Shown: positions 58,526 through 64,000 of the stretch, one piece after another
Numbering within the stretch: the stretch's first letter is position 1
Layout of the letters: every line of letters begins with the position of its first letter
Assembly: GCF_018403745.1 (NCBI RefSeq)
Contig: NZ_BOVP01000007.1
Coordinates: 1 to 64,000, forward strand
Origin: Lactococcus formosensis
Lineage (GTDB): Bacteria; Bacillota; Bacilli; Lactobacillales; Streptococcaceae
Reading direction: 5' to 3'
DNA length: 64,000 nt
The notes under the pieces: model-generated
What the model saw: only the letters and a program-made list of their open reading frames with translations
Databases searched by the model: none
What the model was told of the DNA's origin: nothing
Position numbers and translations under genes: made by a program

Positions 58526-58795
58526 TTAACGACGAAGACCGAGTGAAGCGATAAGTTCGCGGTAACGTTGAACATCTTTTTCACGAAGGTAAGCAAGAAG
58601 GTTACGACGGTGACCGATTTTTTTCATCAATCCACGGTAAGTTGCGTGGTCTTTTTTGTGTGATTTGATGTGGTCGTTAAGGTGGTTGATTTCCCAAGTC
58701 AAAACAGCGATTTGAACTTCAGGTGAACCAGTATCGCCTTCAGTACGTGCGTATTGCTTGATGATTTCTTGTTTTTTTTCTTTTGAGATTGCCAT
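58526..58795 (-). CDS. rpsO: Ribosomal protein S15
   Basis: This 89-residue S15 binds 16S rRNA early in 30S assembly. Family signature: [50 protein letters not shown]. It has an AAAAAGGAGAAAA ribosome site. The 84-base leader contains small hairpins that could be the S15 autoregulatory site. Confidence 0.97.
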   Translation of the reverse strand: MAISKEKKQEIIKQYARTEGDTGSPEVQIAVLTWEINHLNDHIKSHKKDHATYRGLMKKIGHRRNLLAYLREKDVQRYRELIASLGLRR

Positions 58796-58914
58796 GAGTT
58801 TTTCTCCTTTTTATTTAGTGCTCATACTGAGTAGAGCGCAGGCAAAGCGCAAAACCAAGAATGAGTTGTAAAAAACTACCTACTTATCTTACACTATTTT
58901 TATATTTTTTACAA
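58796..58914 (-). promoter_or_regulatory. rpsO promoter and structured leader
   Basis: On the minus strand: TTGTAA (-35, 58909-58914), 17-base spacer, TAAGAT (-10, 58886-58891). Two short hairpins lie in the leader, CTCA/TGAG (58821-58831) and GCGC/GCGC (58836-58850). S15 in several bacteria represses its own mRNA through such folds. Confidence 0.55.
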
Positions 58915-58938
58915 GCTTATGAGGTGACAAAAGCGGTT

Positions 58939-59730
58939 TTAGTTTAAGGTGTTCTCTTTTTCAATCGTTGCAGTGATTGCATCAATTACTGTAGCTACAA
59001 AATGATTTTGTTCTAAAGAAACAACACCAGCAACGGTGGTTCCACCAGGACTTGAAACTTTATCGACTAAAGTCCAAGGGCCCTCTCCGGATTCCAAAAT
59101 CATTTGAGCAGATGCTGCAACGGTTTCTGCAACGATTTTTGTAGCCTGATCTTTAGGAATACCATGAAGAACACCAGCTCGGCTTAAGGCGTCAACGAAC
59201 ATATAGATATATGCAGGACTTGAACCAGCAATAGCGGTAAATGTAGAAAAGTCCTTTTCAGCAACTTCATGAACAGTACCGATTGAAGAGAAAATTTCTT
59301 GAGTCAACTGGTAGATGTCTGAACTTACATATTCGTTACGTACGATAGCAGAAGTTGACTTTTGAATTTGTGCATTAATGTTTGGCATTACGCGGATGAT
59401 TGGAAAGTCATATGTTTTAGACATATCTGATAATGCTTCTAAATCAAAACCAGCTGCGATTGAAATAAGAGTTTTATCTTTCGTAAAGAGAGGGGAAATC
59501 TCTTCCATAATGTCAGGCAAAATTTGAGGTTTAACAGCCATAACGATAAGATCAGATTGTTCAACGAGTTCACCATGTGAGTGACTCGCAAATACACCTA
59601 AGTTATCAGCTTGATCTTTTGTTTTTCTCAAATCACGCCCTGAAATAAGTACGCGGACATTTGACTTATCAAGTCCAGTAATGATAGCAGATGCCATCTT
59701 ACCGACACCTATAAAACCAATTGTTTTCAT
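58939..59730 (-). CDS. proC: Pyrroline-5-carboxylate reductase
   Basis: The enzyme reduces pyrroline-5-carboxylate to proline with NAD(P)H. The 263 residues have an N-terminal Rossmann motif IGFIGVGKMASAI, VMAVKPQ, RVMPN, the dimer-helix region AGSSPAYIYMFVDAL and VSSPGGTT. A single gene on the minus strand behind rpsO, with glmU divergent. Only 263 residues, near the normal length. Confidence 0.93.
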   Translation of the reverse strand: MKTIGFIGVGKMASAIITGLDKSNVRVLISGRDLRKTKDQADNLGVFASHSHGELVEQSDLIVMAVKPQILPDIMEEISPLFTKDKTLISIAAGFDLEALSDMSKTYDFPIIRVMPNINAQIQKSTSAIVRNEYVSSDIYQLTQEIFSSIGTVHEVAEKDFSTFTAIAGSSPAYIYMFVDALSRAGVLHGIPKDQATKIVAETVAASAQMILESGEGPWTLVDKVSSPGGTTVAGVVSLEQNHFVATVIDAITATIEKENTLN

Positions 59731-59857
59731 TTTATCTCCATTTTCTTTATAGTAGGACTTCCTTCATTTTAGCATATATTTTAGCATATTTATAGAAACA
59801 AAGACAATAATTAGAAATACTCTTAGAGTGTGATATAATTAATGTATATTCTATTAG

Positions 59858-61264
<1,407 letters not shown>

Positions 61265-61296
61265 AACATAAGAAAATAAAGATAACGGAGATAAAC

Positions 61297-61881
61297 ATGC
61301 GAGAATTTGACGAGAAAAAGTTTGAAGAACCCACTTTGTCTCGTGAGCAAATTTTTCACGGACAAATTTTTCGAGTGGTGAAGGATTTAGTAAGCCTTCC
61401 AGATGATACAATGGCAACGAGAGAGTTGGTTTTTCATAATGGCGGCGTTGCTGTTGCACCAATAATTGGGGATAAGCTTGTATTAGTAGGGCAATATCGT
61501 AAAGCATTTGAAAAATTTATTTATGAAGTGCCTGCCGGAAAACTTGAAGCTGATGAGCTGGATGATCCGAAAGCAGCTGCTTTACGTGAATTAGAAGAGG
61601 AAACGGGCTATACAGCAGAACAACTTGTCGAAATTACGAGCTTTTATGGTACACCTGGTTTTTCATCTGAAAAAACATATCTTTATTTCCCTATTGGACT
61701 CACGAAGGTTGAAAACCCTCGTCCCAAGGACGAAGGAGAATTTCTTGAGATGATTGAAGTGACACTCTCAGAAGCTAAGACGATGATTGAAGAAGGTCAA
61801 ATTTGTGATGCTAAGACAATCATGTCTGTTTGGTACTGGGAACTAAAAAGTCTGAAAACACAAGGAGATTTAGATGCCTAA
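61297..61881 (+). CDS. nudF: Nudix hydrolase, ADP-ribose pyrophosphatase type
   Basis: This 194-residue Nudix protein carries the Nudix box GKLEADELDDPKAAALRELEEETGY (about 85-110) with a slightly longer spacer typical of the ADP-ribose pyrophosphatase branch. The region GFSSEKTYLYFP follows the box. It should split ADP-ribose or related sugar nucleotides. The macP start lies inside the last codons (8-base overlap). Together with mtnN it may clean up nucleotide by-products. Confidence 0.88.
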   Translation: MREFDEKKFEEPTLSREQIFHGQIFRVVKDLVSLPDDTMATRELVFHNGGVAVAPIIGDKLVLVGQYRKAFEKFIYEVPAGKLEADELDDPKAAALRELEEETGYTAEQLVEITSFYGTPGFSSEKTYLYFPIGLTKVENPRPKDEGEFLEMIEVTLSEAKTMIEEGQICDAKTIMSVWYWELKSLKTQGDLDA

Positions 61882-62152
61882 ACCACTTTTAACAGATGAT
61901 ATCATCGAGGATGCAGAGCGAAAAAGAAAACGTTTGGAGAGAATTCTCAAAGAAGAGTTAGAGCAAGACCGAGAAATTTCAGAGAAGTATGATAAGCTTG
62001 AACGTGATTTATCTAAAAATGCTGTGTATAAGAGTCGTCGCATTGAAAATGCCAAGCAGAAAAAACGAAGTAGCCGTGTAAACAAATGGCTTCTTATTAC
62101 GTCTCTTGTTGTAATTGGGATAGGAATTTTATTTTTCTGGTATTACTTCTAA
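61874..62152 (+). CDS. macP: MacP-like activator of a class A penicillin-binding protein
   Basis: This 92-residue protein starts with PKPLLTDDIIEDAER, very like pneumococcal MacP. A charged coiled-coil region follows (about 12-70) and then one C-terminal transmembrane helix (73-91). In pneumococcus MacP is a substrate of the PASTA kinase StkP and activates PBP2a. Gene order glmU-nudF-macP-mtnN is shared with streptococci. Phosphorylation by the PknB encoded 4 kb upstream is a reasonable inference. Confidence 0.75.
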   Translation: MPKPLLTDDIIEDAERKRKRLERILKEELEQDREISEKYDKLERDLSKNAVYKSRRIENAKQKKRSSRVNKWLLITSLVVIGIGILFFWYYF

Positions 62153-62247
62153 ATGATATCCATGCCTCACATATATGTGGGGTTTTATTTTAAACTTTTA
62201 TACTATATAATGTATTTACCACAATGAAAGAAAAAGGAGAATAAAAA

Positions 62248-62928
62248 ATGAAATTAGGAATTATTTGTGCAATGGAGGAAGAACTACGTACTCTTGTAGA
62301 AAATCTTGATCAAGCAAGTAAGATTACACGACACGGTTATGTTTTTCATACAGGATCAATAGGTCGTCACGAAGTTGTATTAGTTCAATCAGGAATAGGT
62401 AAAGTGATGTCTGCGATGGCAGTGACTTTGCTAGTTGAAGTTTTCTCCGTTGATGGGATTATTAATACAGGTTCTGCAGGGGCCGTCAATCATGAATTAA
62501 AAATTGGTGATGTTGTTGTTGCAGATAGATTGGCTTATCATGATGTAGACGTTACAGCCTTTGGTTATGCCTTTGGTCAAATGGCGCAACAACCACTTTA
62601 TTTTGAGAGCAGTAAATATTTTGTTTCAGAACTGAAAAAAGCGATAGAGAATCCTGTTGTCGGTTTGATTACAAGCTCTGATAGCTTTATTTCTAGCGAC
62701 AGCCGTATAGCTGAAATCAAAAACCACTTTCCAGATGTTTTGGCTGTTGAAATGGAAGGGGCTTCTATTGCGCAAGCAGCAACAGCATTAAAGAAACCTT
62801 TTGTTATTATTCGTGCAATGTCAGATACAGCGAGCCATGACGCAAATGTGAAATTTGATGAATTTATTATTGAAGCAGGTCGTAAATCTGCCCAAACATT
62901 AATGAATTTTCTGAACAATATGAAATAA
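62248..62928 (+). CDS. mtnN: 5'-methylthioadenosine/S-adenosylhomocysteine nucleosidase
   Basis: The enzyme releases adenine from MTA and SAH and supplies the S-ribosylhomocysteine for LuxS. The 226 residues have the N-terminal GIICAMEEELR, the INTGSAGAV loop, VEMEGASIAQ (catalytic Glu region) and SDTASHD with the catalytic Asp. An AAAGGAGA ribosome site precedes. The gap of 95 bases after macP contains no good terminator, so it may be read with the glmU run. Confidence 0.95.
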   Translation: MKLGIICAMEEELRTLVENLDQASKITRHGYVFHTGSIGRHEVVLVQSGIGKVMSAMAVTLLVEVFSVDGIINTGSAGAVNHELKIGDVVVADRLAYHDVDVTAFGYAFGQMAQQPLYFESSKYFVSELKKAIENPVVGLITSSDSFISSDSRIAEIKNHFPDVLAVEMEGASIAQAATALKKPFVIIRAMSDTASHDANVKFDEFIIEAGRKSAQTLMNFLNNMK

Positions 62929-63003
62929 ACGATAATTAGCTGACTTTTTCACCAAAAAAAGTTATAATAATAAAATCAATACATGGAAGTGGAGAAGAAT
63001 GAA

Positions 63004-64000
63004 ATGACTATTACTCAAGATTTCACACAAAGACTTTATGATAACTTTGCAGAAAACCAAAAATTTCGCGCCGTTGAAAATGCAGCGACGAAAAATGGGC
63101 TCCTGAATGCTTTGGAAGTTCGTAGCTCACATGCCAACAATATTCCAGAGTTTTCAATTGACCTTACCAAAGATAAAGTAACGAATCAAAAACAATCAGG
63201 TCGTTGTTGGATGTTTGCTGCTCTGAATACTTTTCGTCATAAAATGATTGGACAATTTAAGTTAGAAAACTTTGAACTATCACAGGCTTACACTTTCTTT
63301 TGGGATAAATACGAGAAGTCAAATTGGTTTATGGAACAAATCATTAACCATGTGGATATGGACGATCGTCGTTTGAAATTTTTGCTCCAAACGCCACAGC
63401 AGGACGGTGGGCAATGGGACATGGTTGTTGCACTTTTTGAAAAATACGGTGTCGTTCCTAAAGATATTTATCCTGAATCAGCAGCATCTTCTAATTCGCG
63501 TGAACTTAACCAATATTTAGACAAGTTGTTGCGCCAAGATGCTCAATTATTGAGAGAAGCACTGGCAAATGGTGAGGATGTACAAGTTCTTAAAGAAAAT
63601 TTGTTACAAGAAATTTTTAACTTTTTAGCAGCAACTCTTGGACTTCCTCCGCAACATTTTGAATATGCATTCCGTGACAAAGAAAACACATTAGAAAAAT
63701 TCTCAGGCACAGCCCAAGAATTTTATGTTCAATATGTGGATATCAAACTTGATGACTATGTTTCAGTCATTAATGCACCAACAGAAGATAAACCTTACAA
63801 CAAATCATACACGGTTGAATTTCTGGGAAATGTCGTTGGAGCTCGTGATGTTAAGCACTTGAATCTTGACATGGATCGTTTCAAAAAACTCGCAATTGCA
63901 CAAATGCAAGCAGGCGAAACAGTTTGGTTTGGTTGCGATGTTGGACAAGTTTCAAACCGTAAAGATGGTTTGTTGACTCTTGATGCATATGATTTTGAGA
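63004..64000 (+). CDS. pepC: Aminopeptidase C, 5' part (cut by the window end)
   Basis: This bleomycin-hydrolase-type cysteine aminopeptidase works in peptide use. The first 332 codons are present. The active-site Cys68 lies in QSGRCWMFAALNTFRH. WDKYEKSNWF and DGGQWDM are typical. The His and Asn of the triad would lie beyond the window. The start at 63004 is preceded by GGAGAAG. An out-of-frame ATGAAATGA just upstream is not a start. Confidence 0.95.
   Translation, partial: MTITQDFTQRLYDNFAENQKFRAVENAATKNGLLNALEVRSSHANNIPEFSIDLTKDKVTNQKQSGRCWMFAALNTFRHKMIGQFKLENFELSQAYTFFWDKYEKSNWFMEQIINHVDMDDRRLKFLLQTPQQDGGQWDMVVALFEKYGVVPKDIYPESAASSNSRELNQYLDKLLRQDAQLLREALANGEDVQVLKENLLQEIFNFLAATLGLPPQHFEYAFRDKENTLEKFSGTAQEFYVQYVDIKLDDYVSVINAPTEDKPYNKSYTVEFLGNVVGARDVKHLNLDMDRFKKLAIAQMQAGETVWFGCDVGQVSNRKDGLLTLDAYDFE

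Overview
The window is low-GC Firmicute chromosome. Its gene content fits a lactic acid bacterium of the genus Lactococcus, and most likely the L. garvieae / L. petauri group. The evidence is a HdiR-type LexA-like regulator, a CopR-box nitroreductase of the CinD type, an Lsa(D)-like ABC-F gene, the SMK-box metK, PTS sugar operons, and the glmU-nudF-macP-mtnN and fmt-rsmB-stp-pknB gene orders. This assignment comes from recognising families and gene order, not from a database search. No rRNA, tRNA, IS element, CRISPR array or intact prophage was found.

Layout. 1-2.8 kb: a secreted TasA-like/DUF6273 protein, then a HdiR-like self-cleaving repressor with two matching operators. 3-7.8 kb: housekeeping run rsgA, a small membrane protein, rpe, rmuC, yhaM and an aldose epimerase. 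7.9-11 kb: an antiporter, upp, a copper-type nitroreductase and an orphan ATP-cone protein. 11.2-18.2 kb: one 2311-residue LPXTG surface protein with MBG/YDG-like repeats. 18.3-22.7 kb: ferrochelatase, T-box-controlled thrS and fba. 22.9-29.3 kb: a DUF697 protein and a LicT-controlled beta-glucoside operon (bglP and two GH1 genes). 29.3-36.5 kb: a hydrolase, a GH73-CHAP cell-wall hydrolase, an ABC-F resistance gene behind an elaborate leader, an envelope-stress-like DUF4097/PspC operon and a biotin ligase. 36.5-37.8 kb: metK with its SMK riboswitch. 38.2-45.6 kb: a glycosaminoglycan-type operon (GntR regulator, GH88, mannose-family PTS, DUF2264 protein, discoidin-like protein). 45.9-64 kb: rny, gmk, rpoZ, priA, a deoxynucleoside salvage operon, fmt-rsmB-stp-pknB, rpsO, proC, glmU-nudF-macP-mtnN and the 5' part of pepC.

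Regulation is the richest layer. By eye I find paired operators for HdiR, CopR, NrdR and the GntR regulator, an envelope-stress palindrome, two cre sites, two LicT RAT sites, a T-box, an SMK box and an antibiotic-type attenuator with an 11-codon leader peptide. Three genes (rsgA, fmt and the antiporter) have an extended -10 box placed so that transcription should start at the start codon, which suggests leaderless mRNAs. The least explained items are a possible pseudoknot RNA between gmk and rpoZ, the DUF2264/discoidin pair that fills the lyase slot of a GAG operon, and the giant surface protein with a poor signal peptide.
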